Of a stretch of DNA of 25,261 bases, positions 10,277-21,946 are shown piece after piece. A program made the position numbers and the translations under genes. The notes beneath the pieces are model-generated. The model had not been told where the DNA came from, ran no database searches, and saw nothing but the letters and a program-made list of their open reading frames with translations. Source of the stretch: Terfezia claveryi (Eukaryota > Ascomycota > Pezizomycetes > Pezizales > Pezizaceae); NCBI GenBank assembly GCA_015179025.1, contig WHUX01000456.1, positions 1-25,261 on the forward strand, read 5' to 3'. Position 1 is the stretch's first letter. Every line of letters starts with the position of its first letter.

Positions 10277-11495
10277 TTACGCGTCTGGTCTTCTGAGAAT
10301 CTCCTCACAGTTGATGTCGAACCGTTCGCACCATGTCTTAACACCTCTCATCAACTTCTCAGTGTTATCCCACTCCTTCTCCGCATTGAACATAGCATCG
10401 ACAAATTCGGCACCACTCTTTCGTCCCATTTGGATGCCCTTCTCACAGCTTTTTGCTCCATTCCACATAAACTTCTCACAGGCGCTTAGGAGCGTCTTAA
10501 GCTTTTGCCAAAGCCTTTCACCGTTGTCGATAAAATCGTTGACAATCTCCTGGTTTTCATCCCTGGTGATAAGACCGTAAAACTCACGTGCTCGTTTGAG
10601 TTTACCGCTGAGAAGGATCAGGAGCTCCCACAGCTTACCAGCCACATCTGTCGCTGTGTGAAAGCGGCCATGGTGGAATTTCGTCCAGTTGAAGATCCAT
10701 TCTCCGAGAGAATTGGCATCGAAGACACTCCCGAGAAGAATTATTGGACGTTCTTTGGGGTCCCAGTTCTTGAGACTGTAGTCAGGGGGAATACCGTGCT
10801 TGGCTGCTTCTGAACGATGTTCTTCAGGGTCAATTGATTGCGCATCAGGCCCTGTGGTCTTGGCCCTCCTAGCGGTAGGGCGAGGAGGTGGGCGAGGAGG
10901 TGAGCGAGGAGTACCCTCGCCCGCAGCCCACGTAGACTCACGCCTGTGGCTGCGGGCAGAGCGGGTACGGTCCTTTGGTGGTGGTGATTGGGGCCCTGCA
11001 TGGCCAGGGAAAGGTGTGAACTGTAGCAACTTACGATTAGACCCCTTGTATTAAATGGGCTGAAAAGAATATACTCACATAATCAGATTGTGGGAAGCCT
11101 GGCATGTAGGTGGAGAAGAATGGTGGTGCGGCGCCGTGAGCTCCGTGAGAAGTTGGCGGTGGGGTGTGCAGTGGAGTATGCATGTAAGCCGCACCTGCTC
11201 TGGTATGGGGACGTGGTGGTGGGGTGGCATAGTCATGAGAACTGAAGTCAGCATGTTCATGAGTCGCAGCGCGTCTTATTCCAGGAAACTCTGTTGTATT
11301 GTAATCATGACTCCTTCGCCGAGAATGATGAGGAGTTCTTGGGGATGGCGCTGGAGTTGGGATTGATCCAGCACCACTGTATTCATAAAAGGTGTGAGCT
11401 CTAGTACTTGCAAAATTCGGAGGTGGTGGAGTGGGATAATATCCATATGGGGAGAACGGATTTGGATATGGCGACGTTGGTGGTTCGAACTGCAT
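10277..11495 (-). CDS. fungal proline-rich protein of the 'gp1-like' family (two exons)
   Basis: Exon 1 runs from ATG 11495 down to 11079 (139 codons, phase 0). The intron is 11078-11021 (58 nt, GTGAGT..CTACAG, with a TCTAATC branch-like site), and exon 2 runs 11020-10277 to TAA. The product is 386 residues. The N-terminal half is low-complexity, rich in Pro, His, Ser and Arg (PPTSPYPNPFSPYGYYPTP at its start), with no signal peptide. The C-terminal ~180 residues form a conserved helical region with PIILLGSVFDANSLGEWI, WELLILLSGKLKRAREFYGL, FVDAMFNAEKEWDNTEKLM and the ending FDINCEEILRRPDA. I recognise this region from ascomycete proteins often named 'vegetative cell wall protein gp1'. That name comes from the proline-rich part; without a signal peptide the protein is probably intracellular. 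Its function is unknown. Both exons are open without frame errors. Confidence 0.85.
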
Positions 11496-14280
11496 TTTGG
11501 CGGAATGATTTGAGATATATTATCTCCCTTCTTTTTCTGTCCTCCCGTTTTGAGGCCTATAAGTAGTGGGTTGCCCGTGTATAGTTGGGCTGATGCGCTG
11601 TGATATTCAAGGATAGCTTGCTTCTATGTCTTGTGTCATAGGATTTCTTCAACCCGGAAGCCGTTAAATTCGCCAACTTGACTGCTTGAGGATTTCGTGA
11701 GGCAGAGGTCTTTGATTATCGTCTATTCAGATCCGCCGGTTTAGCGAATGCTGCACGATGATGAAGCTGGGAAGCGATGTGGGATCGAAAAAAATTTCGA
11801 GACTGTGCGGCGTGGGGCTGGCTATATATATGAGCACAGCTCTGATATTTGTGGTCTCTGCATCTAGCCCAAGACTCAGGTTTCCCCCTGGTGAAGGAGC
11901 ACTAACCCCTGCCACGGCAAGCAGCATCCTTACACACACCTCCATAATTCCACCCAGATTGGTCGCCGCTTTTTCCCAAATTCATTTCTCATTTTTCAAG
12001 GTGGTGTGTTGAAGCTGAACAGCTGATGTGAGCTTCCACTGAAATAAACAGAAATAATTGTCAGCTTCCTTCTCGAAAGCCTGTGCTTAAGCACCCAGAC
12101 TCGTAGTAGGGTAAAGGGGCTCACTTAGTAGCTTCTATATTATTCTAGTATCTTCGACAGTTCCCCTGCTTCAATGGGCGTAGACCAGTGTCATTACACG
12201 CGCATTTTTATCGGTCTATGGGCTCAGCCACAGCCTGCAAAGGTAGAGAATGCTAGGGGTTAGAACTAATATTAATCTTGCAAATAATAGGTGGGGTGTT
12301 TGAGGATGTCTTGAAATATGCGCCTTTCATTACAACACTCCCCAGAAGATTGGATCCAACCGCCCGTACTTGAATTTCGAGATAACCAATCAGTGGCCGT
12401 CATAGAGAACCCTTCTTGTGAAATTCACTCCCATTTGAGTCATTTTGTTCCCGATATTGGAAAGTTGGGATGATGCTAATTTGAGTGAGTATTAATCAAT
12501 CTCCATCTCACAAGGAAGAGTTTTGCTGTATGCGTAAAGCGGTAGCTGTAAGTTGAGGCGTGTCAGATGGGCGATGACGAAAATCCAAGCCCACTCAGGT
12601 CAAGGAGGGGCAGTTCGAATGCGAAGGTGGGGTTTGCGCTTCTTGCTCTGCAAACGGACAACTCAGCCAACCATTATGAGGTACATGATGGCTAGCAACG
12701 CAGCTTCATTCTGGCTGGTACATTAAGTTGATCTCTTGGCCGCCTATAGCATCTGATGTGCAGGTTTCCTGACGGAATATTGCATGTTCCCCCAAGTAAC
12801 GTGGCCAGGCCTGATGAGAGTCCATGAGGATGGCCTTACACCCAAGCCCTACTGCCATAGCGGTCTTGGACCTGGGGAATCCGATATTGATCACACACCT
12901 TCCCTGGCAGCTTGGTTGGCTGGGGCTCATTAGGAGTCCTCATCCTTCCCCTTGTATTCCCCAAATAGCATGACTCCACGTTTCAAGTCAATGCTGTGCC
13001 TACTGGTAAATAATTCTATCCGTGACACTTCGCTACGGACTCACGAAATCACCATAACTAGAGCTGAAGGCCTTCGGATCTGCATTTGAAGCAGAAGCCC
13101 AAACGGATTTAAAAATAACTCTCGAGCTTCATCACCGACACGTATTGCAATGCTGTTAGAATCGTCAAGATATGCCTCGCAAAAAGGATCGTTATAGGGA
13201 GCCCGAAGCCTGACAATGGCATTCCTTACTTTTCACCTTATGCCAGGTTGATATGGCTGTGAGTCGTGAAGCCTTCTGTGATCAACAGCATTTAGGAAGT
13301 CCTGAATGGCTTTAATTTTTGTATCCCTCAATTACCCAGCTGTTCTCACAGCTCATGGTTCCAGATCCGATCGAATGTGAAGTTTAGAGTCCTGCGAAGC
13401 TACCCCATTTGCTGATTAGCTACATGATTGAAAAGGTTTACATTGTGGCCATACAATATATATCTTGTCTAATTTTTTGAGTGTCCTAGCTGGTACCCTG
13501 GTTTAGTTGTAGCAGCTTGATCCTCTGTCTCTGCCCAATTCCCGGAGATGGATGCAGCATATATAGGTACTCTGGTTGGCATAAATGCCTCGATATTTGA
13601 AACATGAATATGGGAGGGGGTAGTTTATTGTTGCTCAAAATGCGCTGTGCTAGGTTGTCATTTTTTTAGCCTGGTAGCCCATTCTCTCTGCTTACCGATA
13701 TATCGACATACTTGGTTAAGCATGCCATTAGTTACCGGATCTCGTTCCCACAGCCGTCAGTTTGTTGGTTGCTGAAAGCAAGAGAACTGGAGCTGTTGGC
13801 AAGGCTCAGAACGCTCCAACAGTAAGTCTCGAAGTATGCGGCGATCTCTCTCCGAGTAATAATCTAGATAGCTATGTATTCGTGTTTGCTGGCAGAAGCT
13901 TATGTCTCGGTTTGACATGTACCTTCGGTGAGGCTCGGAAGCTTCCATATGGATCAGATTATAGTGCAACAGGGCATACACGATCTGATCTCCCAAGCAT
14001 AATGCTCGCTGAACTGGCCATGAGTATTAGAATGTCTGTATCTAATTATGATAATTGTCTCGACGTTGATATTGAACTTCAACTAGGCAATTGGCCATCG
14101 GGCCAACATCATTGGAATATTTGATAAAGAGGCTGAAGATTGTATAGGTACACCCTATGGGATATATATATGGATCGGCCGCCGGCTGAATTCGTAGATG
14201 CCGTTTGGCCAATAGTCTTGTTGTTGAAGCAGGCGATTAGTCCTACAGCTCGGTCAACGAGAGAGCAGCCTCATGAAAGG
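11496..14280. other. upstream region of the gp1-like gene and intergenic DNA
   Basis: The first few hundred bases should hold the promoter and 5' untranslated region of the minus-strand gene. Beyond that I see no supportable gene. A minus-strand stretch at 12706-12930 (74 codons) reads GRCVINIGFPRSKTAMAVGL and is protein-like, but I cannot extend it by splicing or assign a family. A plus-strand stretch at 13762-14124 (120 codons, TTG start) has no known motif and is overlapped by an equally open antisense frame. Confidence 0.35.
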
Positions 14281-15900
14281 ATGATAACTATTAGTTGGTT
14301 GGCACATTCCCTCTGAGGCTCCAATAATCACTTTGAAATTCAGGACAGTCAGCACGGTGACTTTGATGTAGATTCCGGAAGAGACTTTGACGGTATATAG
14401 CTATGCATAGCGAGATTGCCTTGTCAGGTTATCGACTGGCTCTACCGTCCGGTTGTACTGTCGGACGCAGTATAAAAGAACCCCATACTGCGTAAGAGCG
14501 GATTGAGCTTTTCTCGCCCTACTACCACAAGGGTAATTTATCTCCATTATGCTTCTATTCTCCTGATGCTGCACATGAAACGTCCTATGGTTTGAAAAGC
14601 TTCGGCGCTACTGTACCGACGTTAATGTTGAGCATTCAGTCTTGCCCCCATAGTTCGGGAATATCAAAGCGACCAGCAAGTAAACCGCTCTTGCTTAGTT
14701 CACGCGGGGTTTCACGGTTCCGACACTGTGATGGGATCTTTTCTCTATGGTAGTTATATATTGTTACCAAACAGGGTCTAGCAAATTTGCTGAATGGCAT
14801 CGAGTGTTGTGAACTGCTTAGACCAATAATACTGGTCATGATATATATTTTTAAAAATACCCACCAACAACCAGACTACAAATAACCTAGTGCACAGCGT
14901 TATCTTGTTCTGATCATGCTGCACAAATTTCCACTATTAACCAGGCTATCAGCTATCTACTCAGTACTACCGTACTTAGTCTGGCGTGATTATTTCTTAA
15001 GTAATTGCAACTGTATTGGATCTAGAGCACTACCCGATTGGAAGTCTGATGACCCAATTGGGAAGTACATGATACTTGTCTGGTTAGCACAGGCGCGCCG
15101 AGCAACGAGCTAGCACCCTTCTCGCGCCACAGAGCTCGAGATCCAATCAGACTACAAATAATACCCAAATACTGTAGGATCCTAGCCAGCCTAATATGTA
15201 TCCTGCCTTCTCTTCGCTCTTTGGAGAGATCAAGCGTACAGTAACTGCTATTATTATCCTCACCGAAAACTAGACTACACCGGATTATGATAGAGTTAAT
15301 TGGCCTCGCCTTTTACTCTCGTAACTCGTGGGCCTATCTCTCTCCTATCAAACGACTACCTTATGACTGGCTAGTCTAGTTGTAAATAGTCTTCTCTCTG
15401 GCTGCTACGAGATATGCCAATTCAAGCAGATGTGGAGTGGAGGGAAGAAAAGATCAAGATCTTTTGTGATAGCTCACGGTTAATCGGTAACTCGGGATAT
15501 GTCGGCAATCGAGGGCACTTGGAGGTTTGGCAGCTGTTGCGATAAAGACTACAGGTCCTCAAGGCTAAGGGAGAACCAGACTAGGGAGATTCTAACTGCT
15601 AAACCATTATATATCTGCAATTGGTGCGCATCCTATTGTTTGGAAAATCAGGGCAGGCAGATCGACACGGCAACACCTCGTGATCTTATATCCTGTCTCT
15701 TCCCCATTGTGCAGCAATCCCGGGAAACAAGCCGGAATCCCAATCGTTTACGCTGCCGAACTGTAACTAACATCTCCACATTCCGCTGAACAACCCTGCA
15801 AGATATCGCTGATTAAGACGGATCCTCGACGTTGCTTTATCCAAATCAGGACGTTTAAAAGAAATACCCCGCTTCAGAGTAGTCTGGTTGGCACAACACC
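14281..15900. repeat. region with repeated TAGTCTGGTTG-type motifs in both orientations
   Basis: CAACCAGACTAC at 14868-14879 is the exact complement of GTAGTCTGGTTG at 15879-15890, spanning 1,023 bp. Inside, CAACCAGACTACAAATAA (14868-14885) recurs as CAATCAGACTACAAATAA (15144-15161, one mismatch). Related copies are TGTCTGGTTAGCACA at 15078-15092 and TAGTTGGTTGGCACA at 14292-14306. The pattern suggests nested or decayed transposon ends. No transposase frame is visible; a 96-codon open stretch at 15499-15789 is unrecognised. Confidence 0.5.
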
Positions 15901-16717
15901 CTCGTAGGTAATTATTAATTATAACATGTGCTTGATTGATTTTTGCATTGGTCCAAAACCTTGCATGTCCAAAGTCGCTCCCCTGCCCAGCTCGCTTGCT
16001 TGCTGTTTATTTGTTACGTCAGAAACTCTTAATTCGTTTTCCCCACCCCACCCCTCTTATCGCTAGACCTGCAACGACTCTGCTATAGATTACCTCTCAC
16101 AAGATTGGACTCGATATATAACTTGTGTTCTGTATTACTGAAGTTTTACGGTTCCATGCTCTGCTTCTAGCAAAATCAATTCTTACTTCCTTTAGCTTAC
16201 ACAAGGCGTAAGCTGAGGTGGGAAGTCATGCATTAAGTGGTGATGCCGATGCCAGTAACGCAGTTGTTTTGTTTTTTTCTGTCGCCCTGCATGCACCTTG
16301 AAGGATTGCCTATTGAGCGGGGTACTGTATTCAGGCGGACCTTCTTGTATTCATGGATCTGAATGATTAGTGAAAATGATTGTATTAGCACCCTCACGCA
16401 TATTGTACCCCGCATCGGTGTCCAGAACCAATGGATTACGTCACGATATTTTCGATATCGCGTGGCCATGGCTAGAGTAGTCTGGGCCTTGATTATTTTC
16501 AGTAAGTACGGTAATGTAGTACATTTGCATTTGGATATATTACATATGGATATGTGCACACGCATTTTTAGAGATCTGGAGACTAAACTCCAAGGAGAAT
16601 CAAAGAAAGTAGATCACATGAGTCTATTAATAGCTCTGGTGGTTCAAATTGCTCCTCTAGAAACGATCTGACCCAGGTACAGTACGGCCCTATGACTCGT
16701 CCCTACCTTAGTCTGGG

Positions 16718-16749
16718 TAGTCCGTTCCCAACTAGACTAGTCCGTCCCA
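16718..16749. repeat. near-perfect direct repeat around ACTAGAC
   Basis: TAGTCCGTTCCCA (16718-16730) is followed by ACTAGAC and then TAGTCCGTCCCA (16738-16749), differing by one T. The arrangement looks like a duplicated target site around a short remnant, as left by excision of a DNA transposon. Confidence 0.45.
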
Positions 16750-16950
16750 TGGTCTTTGAAAATACCCCTCGACAAGTTTCTTGGCAAACAGGGCCCACAC
16801 CCTACTTTTTAGCGTTATATGTGTAACTGAGTTTTTCTTCACAACTCCTCACGATCTCTCGAACTCCATCGCTCATCAATCGCCACACTCATGTTTCTTG
16901 AGACCACCGGCTCCGCCTCATGCATTGCATCGCCCTTTCACCGAGTTAAC

Positions 16951-16980
16951 CTACAGCAGCACTACAGCAGCACTACAGCA
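16951..16980. repeat. 11-bp tandem repeat, 2.7 copies
   Basis: The unit CTACAGCAGCA occurs twice and then partially (CTACAGCA). It lies just upstream of the possible orphan first exon at 16998. Confidence 0.85.
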
Positions 16981-17851
16981 CTCAATCGCCAATATGTATG
17001 CCATCTGTCCTGCCCATAGTCAAACGACAGCTTAACAGCATGCAGTCAATCTATCTGGGTACGTTCCAAATACCTCTGCTTGGGCATGAGCAAATAAGCA
17101 CATTCTCTTGTGCCCTCTATCTATGCCTATTGATCCGATATATCACGGTTCCCCACTTTCCCTCCTCTGTTTGCTGGTCACTTTGCCTGTGCTTGTCTCT
17201 GCCACTATTGGGGTGCCCTTCTGTGAGAATGATGATAATCAAATCCATACAAGCCCCTTCGGGGGCGATGCGGTTATTTACACACTGAAAATTCTGACTT
17301 ACTATCAATTGCAATAAACATTGTTCATTTACCACCTACCCTGCTTTGGGCCTGCAACTGGAGATTTCAATTGGGTCTTGGTGCTAATTTGTATCTTGCA
17401 AGGGTTTAGAGATCATGACTGTAGATTGTATCTACAAAGTATATCATCTCAATTGGAACCGTGGGCTTGATGAGGAGACAGTCGCATATTCACAAGCCTG
17501 AAATCGTGGAGATATCGGCATTAGGCTTTTTCATTAACTTACCTGTTTGAGGTACTAATCCATAAAGCAGCGAATATAGGACTACTGGCGCAGTGATGAA
17601 TTTGGGGCTGTTAGTGGCCGGGCCCGGCTCACCGGTTTGGAGTAACGGTCGGTTGACGAGAAAAATGTCAAACGTTTGACTAAGATGATGTACGTGGAGG
17701 GATTTTTACGCTTATTGGTGGTACTATTAACATGAATCAAAGTACAAGATCCTGGGCTAATAATCAATCTACTGCCTAGTCCTCCATGCTTTTGAGTTAT
17801 TTATGTGCTTTCTAGAAGCATCACAAACGTCAGCCTGCATATTTAGCTTAA

Positions 17852-20800
17852 TCACCGTCCTATCTGTTCTAGACCCATTTCTCCGATAACAGGTCCATCC
17901 ATCATACTCCCACCATACCCGCTCTTCTCACCTCCGAGAATCTCCATCCAAACTCCGTCTACCAACTCCGTAACTTGCCGTGCTTGTTCCCTGACTAACC
18001 CATCACTGTCAACGCCTCGCACATATTCCACGACTCTCTTCACCTGATTTAATCTACTCCTGACCCATCCTACGCCTGGCTGATCGTAGTTCTTCAAATG
18101 TCCAGCGAGGCATACCATTGCAGCTCGTCTAAGTATACCCTTCTCGGGTGTCGTCTCAAGCTGTAATATTGCCAACGAGATGTCCATTGCCATTTCACAT
18201 GTTCCTGCACCAATTCCCAGGGAGTTTGTCTCTACCGCAGCAGATAGGATAGATAGTGCCGAAGCCCTTATGCGGACATCCTCAAGATGAGTTCCAGGAG
18301 GAGGAAGCCAATTCCTGATGATGTGAAGCTGATGTTTGAGTTTGAGTTTTGCATGAGACGGGAGAGGATTTCCAACTTCATCGAGCGCTTCCTCTTCCTC
18401 ATCTACATCTTCTACTTTACCAAAGTATGGATTTTTTGGTGGTTTCATGGCTTTGAGGCTTTCTTTGACCTCATCACCTTTGTCTTTCTCGCTTTTGTCC
18501 TCCCTTTGTCTCCTACGGCTGATGATTTCGATCATCCCTCGAGCAACCGTATGTGCAATCTCGCCTACGAACATTCTCCCTTCTTTTTCAACCGCTCCCA
18601 GCAGGGCTTCGCCAACACGAAGCCGCTCATCTAGCGTTAGTACACCGGAGTCGTCCATATAACTCTCTACAAGCAGCCGTACAACGGTACTGGGATGCTT
18701 TTCACTAAGTGATTGTAGGCATTTCACGACGTTTAGATAGACGAAGCTATCGATGTCTTTTATCATAGAGATGAGCAAACGGAGGGTAGTATGAATGTCG
18801 AGAACCGGGGAGCGAGCAAGAATGAGTTGGCGGAGGAAATAAAGCCCATGGGCGCGAATGGGGACGAGTGGATCAGTAGCATAGGACAGTGCAGTTTGTA
18901 GGTGGTCTTTTGCTGTTCAAGGAGGGAGAACTGTGGAGTTTCCCCAGTTGTGCTAGCAGTAACTGTATTTGGCGTGAACAGCGATAGGAAGGATGAAATG
19001 TTGATTGATAGGGAGGATATCGATGGGTCAACCAGGTAGGCCGGTGCAGAGGATAGAAAGTGAAGTGAAGGTGTGAGAGTGTGGAGGAGTCGCTCGTCTT
19101 GCTCTGTTAATTGAGTTTCTGGGTTTGCTATCATGGAACTTAGCAGACTCAGGGTAATTGTTATGCGTTCCATCGAGTCCGAGTCTTCGCTACTTGCAAG
19201 TGCGGCGGCCTCGTCCATTCTGTCATCCTCGTCCTCATCGCCTTGACCGATATACTTTCGCTTAGGCATATCATTGACCCCATTGGGTCTGATATCGGCT
19301 TTTGCGGAAGTTTCAGGATCAATGATTTCGCCAAGCCCCTTCATAGATGGACTGCTTATTGCTTGTAGTTGTTTCATACGATGTTCCTGCAGAGCTTTCC
19401 GCGACGAGACGTATTCGTTGATGATATTTATGATAACCTGAAGTGTCTCTGTGGGCTTCTTACCCAACTTATCTGTGTAGTTGGTGAGAATTTGCTGCAA
19501 GATCTTGAGACGGGCGAGGACCCTGTGGTTTGTGTGAGCACGAGAACTAGGCGAAATACTGAAACGATTCATACCTAACAGGATCTTCCCCCTCGTTATT
19601 ACTACCACCAACACCAAGCCAATCGCTCAGAATGTGGAGAAAAAGCGCAGTGATGGCACTTCCGTCCTCACCGACCTGAATATCTTGAAGTAACCTCATA
19701 AATTCCACCACCCTCCCATCAACTGCTTCCATACCGAGTTTCTTGCTACTGGGTTTTCGCTCACGTATTTCTATTCCTCCATATTCTCCATTTCCAAACT
19801 CCCAACCCTCTCCTCCAGTATATCCCAAATTGTAAAGAATCTGCTCAAGCGGTTTCTTCTTCTCTCCCATTGATGTAGGATGTACTGTAACGTTCGCACC
19901 CATCGTTTTAATACAGTTAATGAGCAATGTTCTTGGAGCTCGCTCCACTGTACGGCCTTGTTTTTTTTCCTTGAGACACACATTAAACCCCATAAGGAAA
20001 GAAAGACTGGTTTCAGCAATCTCTGTGGAATTAGTGGGGTAGGATGTGCTTGTAGGAGGTAAGCAAGTGTGGAGAGAGCGGTTAGGAGAGTTGATTCCGT
20101 TATTAAGACTGACGTATCTTGTGGGCCTTCAGTTCTATTTGGCATCCATTTCCGCATCCTCATCAGGTATAATTGATATCAAGGGCTTAAATAGGGCAGT
20201 TTGTATCATCGTTGTATTCTCCCCAAGATTTTCGAGCTTCAACAAGGCTTTAGATGATGTCCTACCCTTGTTGCTTGGGATGGTTGGTATGGATTTCGTA
20301 TATAGATCTTCCTTCGTATCTTTATCCTGCCCATATTCTGGATCTAATGCTTTTAGTATTGGTACTATGACCTCTTTGTCTATAACTTTCTCGATACCCT
20401 TTTTTGCCAGCAACTCTGCGATTACATAGGCTGCTGTCCTTTTCAATCCTTCATCAACCCCACCATGCACTAGCTCTATCAATTGGGGGCAAACAGTATG
20501 AAACCACTCTTCGGGGCTTATGGACTTTGGACAGAGCCTATGATCCTCGCTGCCTTCGCCAGAGCATCAAGAGGAATATCTGGCGTTCCTGAAAATTGCG
20601 TACCAAATCCAACCGGTGTGGGGGCCGACAAGAAGAGCTGGAGAATGTGTCTGACAGCATTGGGGCGGTGGATGGGGATAGTTGAAAGCTTTGCAGATAC
20701 GGGAGCGAGAAACCATCTCGGACATTGGGGATGTACGAGAGACATCAATATTAGAAGAAGCTGAGGTGTGGGTATTCTATTCAGGATAACCAGTTAGATC

Positions 20801-21694
20801 GGATTCAGAAAGTGTCAGGAACATGACAACGACTATGCAGGGAATGGCAATAAGGGCCCAGAATTAAAAGCGAATAGATGTATCATCAAGTGAGATTATT
20901 TATTCATTTAGGTAACATGATTGCTTTATGAATTGATGCGAAAGTGGAGCTCGGCAGAACCATGGCTAGAAGTACGACCCATGATGCAGTAACTCAGGGA
21001 GAGGTCCAACCTACTCTTCGATTAGAGATTCCCAGCGTTTCTCCATGTTTTCTTTTCATCTTCGGTCAAGCCGTGGTCCTGAGAAGGATTGAAGGCCAGT
21101 TCTCCATAACCAGCCACGAGGTCCACGAGACATCTATCCTTCAGCAGATCAACAACCTCTCCTCTATCATTTTGAAGAAGACTGGATAGCGACAGTATCA
21201 CATCCGTCAAGACACTGATTTTTTTAATGCTTCGTAAACCTCCGGAAGGGATTTTTGAGGAAGGAGGTATAATTGCCTTCGCCCGTCTCTCCAAAGGCAC
21301 CCCCACTCCAGGTGTCAAGCATGGGTAGATTCCTTCTAAGGCAAGAAGGTCCAACAAGGCAATTATGATACGTCGGTCCTTGGGTGAGAATATATCCTCC
21401 GGGCTTGGGGATGATTTGTATTTTGACAGAAGATAAGCATGTATCTTTTGGACAAGAGAAAGCGCGTAAGCTATGATGAGCCCTAGTTCATTGCCATCAT
21501 GAATGTTTCCTCCAGGCAATGTTGTTGAAAGGCGCCCTATGAGTGTGGAAGGACCAAGGCTCCTGTGTTGGGCTTTGATGACACACATCGTTAGCCGTCT
21601 TACGTGGATGGTAGCTAGAAACAGGAGTTATGGTACCTCTATCAAGAACCGGGGATAAAAAGCGTTCTGCTTCAGTCAGAGGGTCAGTCTGCAT
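17852..21694 (-). CDS. RTP1: RNA polymerase II assembly factor RTP1 / TANGO6 homologue, frameshifted
   Basis: In yeast Rtp1 binds Pol II subunits and promotes nuclear import of the enzyme; TANGO6 is the animal counterpart. Recognised by the conserved C-terminal HEAT-like regions: RTP1_C1 (PLVPIRAHGLYFLRQLILAR then IKDIDSFVYLNVVKCLQSLS, about 18710-18880) and RTP1_C2 (VRIRASALSILSAAVETNSL and RSRLNQVKRVVEYVRGVDSD, about 17960-18290). Mid-protein signatures are SPEEWFHTVCPQLIELVHGG and LLTALSTLAYLLQAHPTPL. The product would be roughly 1,150 residues, the family's usual size. One clean intron is 19574-19523 (52 nt, phase kept). A 254-nt gap at 21014-20761 (GTAGGT..CTCAG) is a probable intron but leaves the phases unmatched. 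The frame shifts by one base near 21042, 20523, 20140, 19940 and 18910; near 21620 there is either a 64-nt intron (21636-21573, GTACCA donor) or another shift. Between shifts the frames are open and conserved, so sequencing errors or very recent gene death both fit. Confidence 0.85.
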
Positions 21695-21946
21695 TGGATA
21701 TAAAAGTTAAGTGTACATTATGTTGTGTCATAATCTCTAAGGCTCTGATATAAACCCAACCAGACTAACTTAAGCGAGCTTATATAATGTGGCTTTAGTT
21801 GAACTCTTGGCTTTAGTCTTCGTCGCAACAACTACTAACCTCGCGCCAATATCACGAACAGTTCGTTGGGAGAACAGTTCATTGGGAGATATCCAAAGTC
21901 TTTACACCCTCACTTATAATTACTTTCGCCGATCGAAACAATCACA
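21695..21946. promoter_or_regulatory. shared promoter region of divergent RTP1-like and Sm-F genes
   Basis: Only 252 bp separate the two start codons, which point away from each other. The interval holds TATA-like words (ATATAAAAG near 21701, TATATAATG near 21782) and one copy of the recurring CCAACCAGACTA motif at 21756-21767. Joint control of two housekeeping genes is inferred from the layout only. Confidence 0.5.

Larger units (their letters stand above)
15901..17851. other. intergenic DNA with a possible orphan first exon
   Basis: Overlapping open stretches at 16233-16565 (minus) and 16363-16671 (plus) both start with ATG and neither shows a known motif. A pyrimidine-rich tract at about 16850-16940 resembles a fungal promoter. 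It is followed by ATG 16998 with 20 codons (MPSVLPIVKRQLNSMQSIYL) and a GTACGT donor at 17059, which could be a first exon, but I cannot find its continuation. The 3' flank of the RTP1-like gene lies at the right edge. Confidence 0.3.

Noticed and set aside
10800..11054. Plus-strand Gly/Arg-rich open stretch
   Set aside because: It is antisense to the proline-rich part of the gp1-like gene and is explained by that gene's composition.
12706..12930. Minus-strand GRCVINIGFPRSKTAMAVGL stretch, considered as a P-loop sulfotransferase start
   Set aside because: The nucleotide-binding pattern is not met (no GTG or GTAS after FPRS) and no flanking exon continues it.
16233..16671. Two antiparallel ATG-started open stretches of 110 and 102 codons
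   Set aside because: Neither contains a recognisable motif, and mutual overlap on opposite strands usually means chance openness.
18287..18662. Plus-strand open stretches of 115 and 71 codons
   Set aside because: They are antisense to the conserved C-terminal part of the RTP1-like gene.
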